Part shown: positions 53,664 through 62,871 of the stretch, piece by piece | How the letters are laid out: the number at the start of each line of letters is the position of its first letter | How positions within the stretch are numbered: position 1 is the first letter of the stretch | Source: Raineyella sp. LH-20 | GTDB lineage: Bacteria > Actinomycetota > Actinomycetes > Propionibacteriales > Propionibacteriaceae | NCBI RefSeq assembly: GCF_033110965.1 | Contig: NZ_CP137003.1 | Span: forward strand, 62,001 to 126,000 | Length of the DNA: 64,000 nt | Reading direction: 5' to 3' | Position numbers and translations under genes: made by a program | Notes under the pieces: model-generated | What the model saw: only the letters and a program-made list of their open reading frames with translations | Told to the model about the DNA's origin: nothing | Database searches by the model: none

Positions 53664-55015
53664 CAGATCGCCTCCAGGATCGCGGCGACGCCCTGGCCGC
53701 CGGCGGCACAGATCGAGATGAGTCCGCGGGCACCGGGCCCGCGGGCGGCCAGCAGTTTCGCCAGCGTCGCCAGGATCCGCCCGCCGGTCGCGGCGAACGG
53801 ATGGCCGGCGGCGAGCGAGGACCCGTTGACGTTGAGCTTCTCCGGGTCGATGGTGCCGAGGGCGCCGGGCAGGCGGAGGGCGTCGCGGCAGTAGGTCTCG
53901 TCCTGCCAGGCCGCCAGCGTGGTGAGCACGGTGGCGGCGAAGGCCTCGTGGATCTCGTACAGGTCGAGGTCCTGCAGGGTCATCCCGTTGCGTGCCAGCA
54001 GTCGCGGCACGGCACGCGCGGGGGCCATCAGCAGGCCCTCCCCGCCGGAGACGAAGTCGACCGAGGCGACCTCCGCGTCGACGATCCGTGCGAGCACCGG
54101 CAGGTGCCGCTCGCGAGCCCACTGTTCCTCGGCGAGCAGGACCAGCGCGGCGCCGTCGTTGAGCGGGGAGGAGTTGCCGGCGGTCATCGTGGCGCCCGGG
54201 CCCTTGCCGAACACGATCGGCAGGGACGCCAGCTTCTCCAGCGTGCTGTCGGGGCGCAGCGATTCGTCACGCGTGACACCGCGGTGCGGGGTCACCAGGT
54301 CGTCGAAGAAGCCTGCCTCCCACGCCGCGGCGAGCTTGCGGTGGCTGCCGAGCGCGTACTCGTCCTGGGCCGCCCGGGTGATCCCCCACCGGGCCGTGGT
54401 CAGCGCCTGGCTCTCCCCCATCGACAGCCCCGTCCGGGGTTCGGTCACCTGCGGGGCGACGGGGGCGAGGTCGCGGGGGCGCAGCTCGGCCAGGGCGGCG
54501 AGCTTCGCCTGGGTGGTCTTCGCGGCGGTGAACCGCAGCAGCACCCGCTGCAGACCGGCGCTGACCTCCAAGGGCGTGTCGCTGATGCTGTCGGCACCGC
54601 CGGCGATGCCGCTGTCGATCTGGCCCAGCCGGATCTTGTTGCTGATGTAGATCGCGGCCTCCAGGCCGGTGCCGCAGGCCTGCTGCAGGTCGACCGCCGG
54701 GGTGTCGTGGGCGAGCGCCGAGCCGAGGACCGCCTCCCGGGTGAGGTTGAGCAGCGTGCCGTGCTTGAGCACCGCGCCGGCAGCCACCTCACCGAGGCAG
54801 GCGCCGGCCAGCCCGAACCGGGCGACCAGCCCGTCGAGGGCGGCGGTGAGCAGGTCCTGCGTCGAATCCTGGGCGTACGATCCGCGCGCTCGGGCGAACG
54901 GGACGCGGTTGCCCCCGACGACCACGGCGGTGCGCGGCGGGCCGGTGCGTGCTGATGACCCGGCGTGCTGTGACGACCCGGTATGTTCTGACGACCCGGT
55001 GTGTTCTGACGACAT
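53663..55015 (-). CDS. Acetyl-CoA C-acyltransferase (thiolase)
   Basis: A 450-residue thiolase that would cleave 3-oxoacyl-CoA. The acyl-accepting cysteine lies in QQACGTGLEA, the histidine in YEIHEAFAATV and the second cysteine in ISICAAGGQG. NVNGSSLAAGHPFAATGGR is the conserved GHP segment (written here within twenty residues). The first 25 residues are a Ser/His/Thr repeat encoded by an 18-base array. I place the start at 55015 because GGAGG lies seven bases before it; an ATG six bases upstream is too close. It is the first gene of a leftward pair. Confidence 0.9.
   Translation of the reverse strand: MSSEHTGSSEHTGSSQHAGSSARTGPPRTAVVVGGNRVPFARARGSYAQDSTQDLLTAALDGLVARFGLAGACLGEVAAGAVLKHGTLLNLTREAVLGSALAHDTPAVDLQQACGTGLEAAIYISNKIRLGQIDSGIAGGADSISDTPLEVSAGLQRVLLRFTAAKTTQAKLAALAELRPRDLAPVAPQVTEPRTGLSMGESQALTTARWGITRAAQDEYALGSHRKLAAAWEAGFFDDLVTPHRGVTRDESLRPDSTLEKLASLPIVFGKGPGATMTAGNSSPLNDGAALVLLAEEQWARERHLPVLARIVDAEVASVDFVSGGEGLLMAPARAVPRLLARNGMTLQDLDLYEIHEAFAATVLTTLAAWQDETYCRDALRLPGALGTIDPEKLNVNGSSLAAGHPFAATGGRILATLAKLLAARGPGARGLISICAAGGQGVAAILEAI
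54954..55007 (-). repeat. Three 18-bp in-frame repeats at the thiolase N-terminus
   Basis: Units at 54954, 54972 and 54990 encode, leftward, six-residue units SEHTGS, SEHTGS and SQHAGS. They are close in sequence and lie in the region before the thiolase fold, so copy number may vary without harming the enzyme. Confidence 0.8.
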
Positions 55016-55251
55016 CGTCATGCCTCCCCCGAGAGACCGGGTCGGCTGGACATCTTCCAGGCGCCCGCGTCCTGAGTCCGCGTCCACCTGACCGGTGTGG
55101 CGCCGTTCACATATTCTAGTGGGAAGCCAGCGTCCCGGGGCGGGATCCGGCCGTACGGCGAGGCCCTGTCACACGGATCGGCAGTCGCTCGACTCGCCGC
55201 CGCCCGGATCGGGCCGTACGGGACGCGGACGGACCCTCCCCGGGAGCCGAC

Positions 55252-57303
55252 ATGTCCTCCACCCTCCGGCCCGACGGCCCGCGCCCCGACGGGGCGGCCG
55301 CCGTCGAGGCGTACGCCACCTCGGACGCCGCAGCCCCGACCGCTGACGTCGTCCCCTCCTCCGCGGCACCGGCGACCACCACACCGCCCACCACCACACC
55401 GCCCCTCGGCCAGGCGCTGGTCGAGGCCGCCGACGGCCCCTTCCATGTGCTGCGCGAGCGGTTGCGCCGCGAGGTGCTGACCGCCGACCTGCTCCGCGAT
55501 CCGACGCTGGACCTGGCCGCCGCGCGGGAGTGGACGACGCGACAGACCCGGCGGTTCGCCGACAGCGGGTGCGCCAGCATCGGCTACCCGCACCAGTACG
55601 GCGGCACCGGCGACGCCTCCGACCTGCCGGTCTGCTTCGGGATGCTCGGCTACGCCGACCTGTCGTTCGACATCAAGGTCGGCGTGCAGTTCGGGCTGTT
55701 CGCCGGCTCGATCCTCACCCTCGGCGGCCCGTGGCACCGCGAGACCTACCTGCGCGACGCACTCGCGATGCGGCTGCCCGGCGCCTTCGCGATGACCGAA
55801 CTCGGGCACGGCAGCGACGTCCAGCACGTCGAGACGACGATCCGCTACCTGCCCGCCACCGAGGAGTACGAGATCGACTCCCCCACCCCGACGGCGACCA
55901 AGGCCTACATCGGCAACGCTGCCCGGGACGCCCGGATGGCGGTGGTCTTCGGCCGGCTGCTGGCCGGTGGCACCGACCACGGCGTGCACGCGGTGCTGGT
56001 GCCGATCCGCGACGAGGCAGGCACACCGCTGCCCGGAGTGACGATCGGCGACCACGGCCACAAGGGCGGTCTGCTCGGGGTGGACAACGGCACCCTGCGC
56101 TTCGACCACGTCCGGGTGCCGCGCCGGCTGCTGCTCGACCGGTTCGGCGGAGTGACGGCGTACGGCAGGTACCGTTCGCCGATCGAGAACCGGAACGCGC
56201 GCTTCTTCACCATGGTCGGCACCCTGGTCCGTGGTCGGATCAGTGTCGGTGGGTCGGCCGCCGCCGCGACCCGGCGCAGCATCGCGCTGGCCGCCCGCTA
56301 CGCCCTACGGCGCCGCCAGTTCCCCGTCCCGGGCGGGGAGAGCGACGTGTTGCTGCTCGACTATTTGACCCACCAGCGCCGGCTGCTGCCGCGGATCGCC
56401 GAGGCGTACGCGTACGGCTTCGCCCAGAACGAGTTGCTCGGACAGTTGCGTCGGTGGGACGGCCTGGAGTCGCCGGATGTCGGCGTCGAACGGGAGTTGG
56501 AGACCCGGGCCGCCGCGCTCAAGGCGGCGCAGACCCGGTGGGCGGTCGACACCGTCCAGGCGATGCGCGAGGCCTGTGGTGGGGCGGGGTTCATGACCGA
56601 GAACGTGCTCACCCAGATCCGCCAGGATGTCGATGTGTTCGTCACCTTCGAGGGCGACAACACGGTGCTGCAGCAACTGGTCGCCAAGGAACTGCTGGTC
56701 GGCTACCGGGCGGCATGGGGCGACCTCGACCTGCTGGGGATGGCGCGGGTGGCCGCGCGGACGCTGGGCGAGGCGGTGCTGGAGCGGACCGCCGCCCAGC
56801 CATTGATCGCCCGGCTGGTCGCCCGGGCCCAGGTGCGTGACGAGGAGGGCCTCCCGCTGGAGCGCGGCTGGCAGGTGGTGATGTTCGAGGACCGCGAGCG
56901 GCACATTCTGGAGTCGCTGGCCCACCGCGCGCGGGAGGCGGCCCGGGCCCGGCCGGAGGAGGCGTTCGCGGCGCTGAACGCGCTGGCGCCGCACATGCTC
57001 GCCGCGGCGCGGGCACACACCGATCGGCTCGTGCTGGAGGCGTTCATCGCCGGCATCGACGCCACCCAGGACGGGCGGGCGGCACTGCTGCTCGACCGGC
57101 TCTGCGATCTGTACGTGATGTCGACCCTGGAGGCGGACCGCGGCTGGTTCCTCGAACACCACCGGATCACGCCGACCCGCAGCAAGGAGATCTCCGCCCG
57201 GGTGGACGCCCTGTGCGGGGAGTTGCGACCGTACGTGGCCGATCTGGTCGAAGGCTTCGGCATCCCGGAGGTGCTGCTGGACGCGCCGATGGTGCGCGAC
57301 TGA
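55252..57303 (+). CDS. Acyl-CoA dehydrogenase/oxidase (ACOX-like)
   Basis: A 683-residue flavoprotein expected to introduce the alpha-beta double bond in acyl-CoA. After an Ala/Pro/Thr-rich leader of about 52 residues, the dehydrogenase core has FAMTELGHGSDVQHVETT and WTA-like beta region, then GGRISVGG-type helices (RISVGGSAAAATRR) and the catalytic Glu region FVTFEGDNTVLQQLVAKELL. The long C-terminal helical extension (about 500-683) is typical of acyl-CoA oxidases rather than short dehydrogenases. GGGAG precedes the ATG. It diverges from the thiolase-reductase pair with a 236-base gap carrying GGGCCGTACGG-type repeats. Confidence 0.88.
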   Translation: MSSTLRPDGPRPDGAAAVEAYATSDAAAPTADVVPSSAAPATTTPPTTTPPLGQALVEAADGPFHVLRERLRREVLTADLLRDPTLDLAAAREWTTRQTRRFADSGCASIGYPHQYGGTGDASDLPVCFGMLGYADLSFDIKVGVQFGLFAGSILTLGGPWHRETYLRDALAMRLPGAFAMTELGHGSDVQHVETTIRYLPATEEYEIDSPTPTATKAYIGNAARDARMAVVFGRLLAGGTDHGVHAVLVPIRDEAGTPLPGVTIGDHGHKGGLLGVDNGTLRFDHVRVPRRLLLDRFGGVTAYGRYRSPIENRNARFFTMVGTLVRGRISVGGSAAAATRRSIALAARYALRRRQFPVPGGESDVLLLDYLTHQRRLLPRIAEAYAYGFAQNELLGQLRRWDGLESPDVGVERELETRAAALKAAQTRWAVDTVQAMREACGGAGFMTENVLTQIRQDVDVFVTFEGDNTVLQQLVAKELLVGYRAAWGDLDLLGMARVAARTLGEAVLERTAAQPLIARLVARAQVRDEEGLPLERGWQVVMFEDRERHILESLAHRAREAARARPEEAFAALNALAPHMLAAARAHTDRLVLEAFIAGIDATQDGRAALLLDRLCDLYVMSTLEADRGWFLEHHRITPTRSKEISARVDALCGELRPYVADLVEGFGIPEVLLDAPMVRD

Positions 57304-57452
57304 CCGGCGCCCCGACGTCCCGACCCTCACCTCCGACGTCCCGACCCCTCACCTCCGGACGCCCCCAACCCGCAGCTACCCTCGAGCCGTGAGTGCTGCG
57401 CCCCCGGCGCAGCAGCGCTCGAGTCGACACCGTCCGGCGTGAGGAGTCAACG

Positions 57453-58747
57453 ATGTCCACGAGGTCACGGTCCCGAGGCCTGGCCGTGGGCCTGCTCACG
57501 GTGTCCTGCGCGCTCGCCCTGGTGGGTGCGAAGGCCGTCCTGTTCCCGCATTTCCGCTTCCCCACCCCGACCGGGCCGTACGCCATCGGCACAGCGACCC
57601 GTCATTGGGTGGATCCGACACGCCGGGACATCCTGGCCCCCGATCCGGAACAGCCGAGAGAGCTGATGGTCCAGTTCTGGTATCCGGCCGAACGTTCGGA
57701 GGCGCGACCGGCTCCGTACCTCGACGATGCCGCTGTGGTGACGCCTGCGCTGGCGAGGATCTTCGGCGTGCCACGGATGGCTCTCGATCACCTGGCGGCC
57801 GTCAGGACCCACGCGGTCGCCGGCGCGCCGGTGGCCGACGACCCGACGCGCTTCCCGGTCGTCCTGCTGCTGAGCGGGCTGGGCGGATTCCGGCAGTCGA
57901 CGACGTTCCTGGCCGAGGAACTGGTCTCGCAGGGCTTCGTCGTCGTCGGCATCGACCTGCCGTACGCGGCAGCCGCCGTCGCCTTTCCGGACGGGCGGGT
58001 GGCCGAGATGGGATCACGCCGCAGATGAAGACGCTGTCCACCCAGAGCTATCTGCCCGCCGCGGAGGCGCCGCTCGCCGCCGGCGTACGACTCGAGAACG
58101 GGATGATCCCGTTCCTCGGCGAGGACACCAGTTTCGTGATCGACCGGCTCGAGGAGCTCGAGAAGGGGGACGCGGATCCCACGGCAGGCTCGTTGGCGGG
58201 GCGCCTCGACCTGTCGCGGATCGGGATCGCCGGGGTGTCCCTGGGCGGGCTGGTCGCCGGTGAGGTGGCCCGCGCGGACCATCGGATCGTGGCCGCGCTG
58301 ATCCTCGACGCGCCGGTGCCGCTACGGACGGTCACGACCGGGCTCGACGTGCCGACGATGTGGATCACCCGGCCGCCGAGCACGATGCGCCTGGAGCGGG
58401 AACGATCGGGGGGCTGGCCGGAGGACGAGATCGAGGCGCACCACCGGACCATCCGGACGACGTACGACACCCTTCGAGCGCCCGGCTACATCGTCCAGGT
58501 GCCGCGGATCTCCCACATCGACTTCACCGACGCGCCACTGTGGTCCCCGTTGGTGCGATGGTTGAGGCTGTCCGGGCCGCGGGACGGCAGGTACGCGCAC
58601 CGGGTGATCACCGACCACGCGATGGCATTCCTCGAGCACCATCTCCGCGCTCGGGCGCTCACCCCGCTCGACGAGCAGCAGGCCGATCGCCTGCGGGCGG
58701 CCCATCCTGGGGTGACCCTGGAGCTCCACCACCCACCGACTGATTGA
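57453..58747 (+). pseudogene. Frameshifted lipase/PAF-acetylhydrolase-like gene
   Basis: The first part (57453-58028) encodes a signal or anchor segment (GLAVGLLTVSCALALVGAK), the oxyanion-side strand VVLLLSGLGGFRQS and GIDLPYAAA, then runs out of frame and stops. The rest of the fold continues in another frame to 58747, with the nucleophile elbow GIAGVSLGGLVAGE and the catalytic His region ISHIDFTD. The frames join at a GGG run near 58009-58012: one extra G there gives continuous EMGITPQM and a single protein of about 431 residues. A real mutation or a sequencing error would look the same. The start has GAGGAG upstream. Confidence 0.82.
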
Positions 58748-58843
58748 CAGCACGTCCTCGAGACCGGCAACAGCGGCCCACCTTTCAACCGGCAGTGACA
58801 GTCCGGGTTTGCGGCGGTCGGGTCGGGCTTCGACGCCAACGGC

Positions 58844-58891
58844 TACGGCGAGCCGTCCCCGAACGGACACGGCGAGCCGTCCTCGAACGGA
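58844..58891. repeat. Two 24-bp tandem copies
   Basis: The unit contains ACGGCGAGCCGTCC and CGAACGGA and is itself partly palindromic (GGCGAGCC). A partial third copy follows. Confidence 0.8.
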
Positions 58892-58917
58892 TACGGCCTG
58901 GCTCGGCCGCGGTGGTC

Positions 58918-58955
58918 GCCGACGATTCTCACGTACGCCGACGATTCTCGCGTAC
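58918..58955. repeat. Two 19-bp tandem copies
   Basis: GCCGACGATTCTCACGTAC is followed by a copy differing at one base, and then by the first seven bases of a third copy. Confidence 0.8.
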
Positions 58956-59200
58956 GCCGACGTTGGCCGGGTTCCCCGACCGTTCGGTCGGTGTTGCCGC
59001 GGAGCGTCGGGTGTCGGGGATGCTGAGAGTGGTCGGGGATCACAGCCGCGTCGATGTCGACAGACCGTCGCCGACAGCTCTTCACCTCGCCCGTACGTTT
59101 GTGCTGAATGACAGACACATCTGCACAGGCGAAATGCAGAGGTCGTCGAATGTGTCCGAACCGGTGCAGCGGGAGGAACTGCTCCGACCACACCTGCCAC

Positions 59201-59290
59201 AGTCGCGGCACTCGGGGCCAGATCGCGGCGCTCGGGGCCCGATCGCGGCACTCGGAGCCCGATCGCAGCAGTCGGGGGCCGGTCGCGGCG
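59201..59290. repeat. 20-bp tandem array, about 4.5 copies
   Basis: Units of the form GATCGCGGCGCTCGGGGCCC start at 59201, 59221, 59241, 59261 and (partial) 59281, each with one to four changes. The array ends 45 bases before the HAD phosphatase start. Confidence 0.85.
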
Positions 59291-59335
59291 TAGGCTGCGG
59301 TTCCTCACATCTCGACGAAGCGAAGGCGAGGACGG

Positions 59336-60124
59336 ATGCGTACGCAGGGACTGCTCCTCGACATCGACGGCGTACTGATCGTCTCGTGGCGTGCCCTGCC
59401 CGGGGCAGTGGAGGCCTTCGCCGCGCTGCGGGAGGCCGGGGTGCCGCTGCGATTGATCACCAACACCACGTCCCGCACCCGCGCCGAGATCACCACCGCC
59501 CTGCAGGACGCCGGCTTCCCGGTGGAGGTCGACGAGGTGATCACGGTGGCGGCCGCGGCCGCCGCGTACGTGCAGGAGCACCATCCCGGCGCGCGCTGTC
59601 TGCTGCTGAACCGCGGCGACCTCGGGACCGATCTGGACGGCCTGACCCTGGTGTCACCCGGCACCCCACCCGAGGAGGTGGACGTGGTGCTGATCGGCGG
59701 GGCCGGGCCGGAGTTCTCGTACGCCGCGCTGAACCACGCCTTGGCCTGCCTGGTGGCAGGCGCGGCCCTGGTCGCCCTGCACCGCAACCTGGTCTGGCGG
59801 ACCGATGCGGGGCTGGAACTCGACGCGGGTGCGTACGTCCTGGGCCTCGAGCAGGCCGCCGGGGTGGAAGCGGCGATCATCGGCAAGCCGGCACCGGCGA
59901 TGTTCGCCACCGGCGTGGCCGCCCTGGGGCTGGACGCGGCGACCATCGCGATGGTCGGCGACGACCTGGTCTCCGACGTCCGCGGGGCGATGGCGGCGGG
60001 GCTGACCGGGATCCAGGTGCGGACCGGCAAGTTCCGCGAGGCCCAGCTGCACGATGGCGGGCCGGCGCCGGACGTGCTGCTCGACTCCATCGCGGATCTG
60101 CCGCGGTGGCTCAGCGGCGCCTGA
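59336..60124 (+). CDS. HAD-superfamily phosphatase, class IIA
   Basis: A 262-residue cytosolic phosphatase. Motif I is LLLDIDGVL with the nucleophile Asp, motif II is ITNTTSRTR, motif III is IIGKPAPAMF with Lys, and motif IV is MVGDDLVSDVRGA. The cap lies between motifs II and III, as in NagD-type (class IIA) enzymes; the closest group I can suggest is the LHPP-like branch. The substrate is not evident. The ATG lacks a strong ribosome binding site but follows GAAGGCGAGG. Confidence 0.88.
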   Translation: MRTQGLLLDIDGVLIVSWRALPGAVEAFAALREAGVPLRLITNTTSRTRAEITTALQDAGFPVEVDEVITVAAAAAAYVQEHHPGARCLLLNRGDLGTDLDGLTLVSPGTPPEEVDVVLIGGAGPEFSYAALNHALACLVAGAALVALHRNLVWRTDAGLELDAGAYVLGLEQAAGVEAAIIGKPAPAMFATGVAALGLDAATIAMVGDDLVSDVRGAMAAGLTGIQVRTGKFREAQLHDGGPAPDVLLDSIADLPRWLSGA

Positions 60125-60251
60125 GCCCTCCGACCCCGGAAGCGTCAGGTCCCCCGCGGAGCGCGGCAGGATCCTCCCTCGCCGGCCTGGGGATCAGCCG
60201 CGCGCCTGTTCGAGGCGGACCTGCAGGCCGAGGATCCTCCCGCGCGGCCTG

Positions 60252-61364
60252 TCAGCCCGCCCGCCGATGCGTCCAGGCCAACAGGTCCTCCACAGGCCAG
60301 GTGTTGACGATCCGATCCAGCGGCACCCCGGCCTCCTCGGCACGAGCACAGCCGTACGCCTGCCAGGTCAGCTGACCCGGGGCATGGGCATCGGTGTCGA
60401 TCGCGAACAGGCAGCCGATCTCGACCGCCTCCCGCAACAGGCGCATCGGCGGGTCGAGACGCTCCGGCCGGGAGTTGATCTCCAGGGCGACGCCGAAGTG
60501 GGCGCAGGCCTCGAACACCAGTCCGGCGTCGAGCTCCGACTCGGGCCGGGTGCCGCGATCACCAGCGATAAGGCGTCCGGTGACGTGACCGAGGATGTCG
60601 ACGTGCGGATCCGCGAGAGCGGTGATCATCCGCCGGGTCATGGCAGCGCCAGGCATCCGCAGCATGGAATGCACGCTGGCCACCACGACGTCCAACCGGT
60701 CGAGGAGCGCCGGTTCCTGGTCGAGTCTGCCGTCCTCGAGGATGTCGACCTCGATCCCGGTGAGCAGTCGGGCGGAGGGGCGCATGTCGGCGGGCCGTAC
60801 GTCACCGTCCGCAGCCTCGGCGCCGATCGGCGAGGGAACGCCCGGGGACGGAACGCCCGGGGAGGCGAGCGCCGCAATCACGTCCAACTGATCGCGGAGG
60901 CGTTCGGCGGTGAGCCCGTGGGCGACCGTGAGGTGCGGCGAATGGTCGGTGAGCGCGATGTAGCGATGACCCAGGCCGGTGGCCGCGGCGACCATCTCGG
61001 GGATCGGGCTGCCACCGTCGGACCAGTTCGAGTGCAGGTGCAGGTCGCCCTGGAGAGCAGCCCGGATGCTCTCCCCGCCGGTCGTCACCGGGCCCGAGGC
61101 GTCACGCTCCAGCCCGGTCAGGTAGTCCGGGACGCGCCCGGCCAGGACCTCGGCGATCACTGCGGCCGTACGCTTCCCGACGCCGGGCAGCTCGGTCAGG
61201 GTGCCGAAGGTCGCGCTGCGACGCAGATCGTCGATGCCGATCCGCTCGGCGGTGTCCGCGGCATGACGGAAGGCCCGCGCCCGGTAGGTGTCGGCCGACG
61301 CGCGCTCCAGCAGGTAGGCGATCCGGCGCAGCACCGTGGCGGGATCGAGGTCGTCGGTGGCCAC
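60252..61364 (-). CDS. PHP-domain phosphoesterase with N-terminal helix-hairpin-helix
   Basis: A 370-residue protein like the C-terminal half of PolX polymerases. Residues about 8-90 form an HhH region similar to the pol-beta 8-kDa part (AYLLERASADTYRARAFRHA, TELPGVGKRTAAVIAEVL). The PHP domain follows with metal ligands in GDLHLHSNWSDG, ALTDHSPHL, GIEVDILEDG, VVASVHSMLR, DILGHVTGR and AIDTDAHAPGQ. The polymerase palm is absent, so it is a stand-alone metal-dependent phosphoesterase, possibly acting on DNA ends. The GTG start is the last one before the HhH region. Confidence 0.85.
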   Translation of the reverse strand: MATDDLDPATVLRRIAYLLERASADTYRARAFRHAADTAERIGIDDLRRSATFGTLTELPGVGKRTAAVIAEVLAGRVPDYLTGLERDASGPVTTGGESIRAALQGDLHLHSNWSDGGSPIPEMVAAATGLGHRYIALTDHSPHLTVAHGLTAERLRDQLDVIAALASPGVPSPGVPSPIGAEAADGDVRPADMRPSARLLTGIEVDILEDGRLDQEPALLDRLDVVVASVHSMLRMPGAAMTRRMITALADPHVDILGHVTGRLIAGDRGTRPESELDAGLVFEACAHFGVALEINSRPERLDPPMRLLREAVEIGCLFAIDTDAHAPGQLTWQAYGCARAEEAGVPLDRIVNTWPVEDLLAWTHRRAG

Positions 61365-61422
61365 GGGCCCCAGTCTTCCACCGCCGGCCCTCCGCGGGGA
61401 CGAGAGCGCAGGCTCGACAGTA

Positions 61423-61460
61423 CGGAAGGGCCGCCCGGGACATCCCGGGCAGCCCTTCCG
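61423..61460 (-). terminator. Terminator of the L,D-transpeptidase gene
   Basis: An 18-bp stem with one mismatch (CGGAAGGGC-CGCCCGGGA type) closes a two- to four-base loop about 30 bases past the transpeptidase stop. Confidence 0.8.
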
Positions 61461-61491
61461 CCGTGCTGCGTCTGTCGGCTCGCGCGGGGCC

Positions 61492-62697
61492 TCAGGCGAG
61501 CGCCGACCGGGCCTGCCACTGCTCCCAGGAGTCGTTCCAGGCGGTCCAACCGTTGCCGGAATCGAGCGGCCGACTGGTGCCGGTGACGACCACCGGGTCG
61601 CCGATCTGGATGATGCCGAAGAGCTTCTGGGCGTCGGCGGTGCCCATGCCGACACAGCCGTGGCTCTGGTTGCTGCGGCCGAAGTAGGCGGCGTTCCACG
61701 GCGCAGCGTGGAGGAACTCGCCACTGGTGGTGATCCGGATCGCGTACTTCACCTGCAGGTCGTAGCCGTCGGCCGAGTCGTTGGCGATGCCGATGGTCTC
61801 CGAGGCCATCCGGGTCTGGGCGAGCTTCTCCATCACGACGCTGGTGCCGCTGCGGGTGGTGGAGCCGGACTTGCCGCCGCTCACCGGCACCGTCGCCACG
61901 ACCGCGCCGTCGACGTACTGGGTCAGCTGCTTCGAGGACAGGTCGACCTTGGTGATCCGCGACTGACCGATGGTGAAGTCGGCCGAGGCCGAGTTCTGTC
62001 CGTATTTGCCGTCACCGGCGCTGACGCCGTTGAGATTGGCCTGCACCGTCACCTTGGTGCCGGGCTCGAAGTAGTTCTCCGGGCGCCACTGCACCTCGCG
62101 GTCGGAGAGCCAGCCCCAGGACCCGTTCTGGGCCGGGACCGTGGTGACCTGGAGCGCCTGCTCGAACGACGTACGGTCGGCCACCGGCAGGTCGAAGGTC
62201 ACGTCGACCGGCATCGCCACACCATACGTGGAGCCGGACTGGTTGGTGATCGTCGCATGGATCTGCTGCTTGAGCGTCAGCGCGACGGTGGTGAAGCGGG
62301 AGGTGACCGAGGACTCCCCGGCACCAGAGGTCCCGGTCGCGACGACCGTGTAGACGGTGGCCGGATCGAGACGCTCGGTGGCCGTCCAGGTGCCGTCCTG
62401 ACCGATCGCGCCCGGCACCGTGCTGGTGGACGGGCCGCCCTTCGTGCTGGAGCCGACGCCGGTGACCGCGACCGAGGTCAGGGTGCCCGACGACGGCGTG
62501 ACCTTCACCAGCGTGTCGACCGCGACATCGGTCGCGTCGCCAGCGATGTTGACGGCCGCCTGGAACGCGGCGGGTGTCGCGTGGCCCGTGGCCTGACCGC
62601 CGACCCGGTCGGCGGATTCAGCCGGCGCGCAGGCACCGAGGGCGGCAGCCAATGCCACGGCCATCAGCGCGGCGGCCCCGCGGGACTTCCAGGTCAT
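61492..62697 (-). CDS. L,D-transpeptidase lipoprotein
   Basis: A 401-residue cell-wall enzyme that forms 3-3 cross-links in peptidoglycan. The N-terminus is a lipoprotein signal (AAALMAVALAAALG, lipobox LGAC). Two Ig-like domains follow (about 50-135 and 145-240), as in LdtMt2. The YkuD catalytic domain has the SHGCVGMG signature with the active-site Cys and upstream His. A C-terminal tryptophan-rich tail (NGWTAWNDSWEQWQ) completes the family pattern. The start is supported by GGAGG six bases upstream. Confidence 0.93.
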   Translation of the reverse strand: MTWKSRGAAALMAVALAAALGACAPAESADRVGGQATGHATPAAFQAAVNIAGDATDVAVDTLVKVTPSSGTLTSVAVTGVGSSTKGGPSTSTVPGAIGQDGTWTATERLDPATVYTVVATGTSGAGESSVTSRFTTVALTLKQQIHATITNQSGSTYGVAMPVDVTFDLPVADRTSFEQALQVTTVPAQNGSWGWLSDREVQWRPENYFEPGTKVTVQANLNGVSAGDGKYGQNSASADFTIGQSRITKVDLSSKQLTQYVDGAVVATVPVSGGKSGSTTRSGTSVVMEKLAQTRMASETIGIANDSADGYDLQVKYAIRITTSGEFLHAAPWNAAYFGRSNQSHGCVGMGTADAQKLFGIIQIGDPVVVTGTSRPLDSGNGWTAWNDSWEQWQARSALA

Positions 62698-62800
62698 CAG
62701 TGCCTCCAGCGATCCCCGTACGAACGACCATCGGCGCCCAGAGTACCTGGCGCCGGCCCTCGGCCCAGAATCCGCTGTGAATACGGCGGAGAAACGCCGA

Positions 62801-62837
62801 CCGGGCGCCATCGGGAACTGGCCCCGATGACGCCCGG
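62801..62837 (-). terminator. Terminator of the yceI-like gene
   Basis: A 15-bp stem with one mismatch (CCGGGCGCCATCGGG against CCCGATGACGCCCGG) lies 35 bases past the stop. Confidence 0.75.
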
Positions 62838-62871
62838 ATCTACCGTGCGCGAGCGTCGTACGACAGCGGGA

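Larger units (their letters stand above)
58748..59335. other. Gene-free region with three short tandem repeats
   Basis: These 588 bases hold no convincing gene on either strand. They carry three separate tandem arrays, described individually, and end at the HAD phosphatase start. Confidence 0.6.

Noticed and set aside
58025-58747. A separate gene starting at the ATG that overlaps the first fragment's stop
   Set aside because: The product would lack the first strands and oxyanion region of the hydrolase fold, which are encoded by the preceding frame; a frameshift explains both better.
59201-59290. CRISPR or coding repeat
   Set aside because: 20-bp units without spacers and no open gene with a start site across them.
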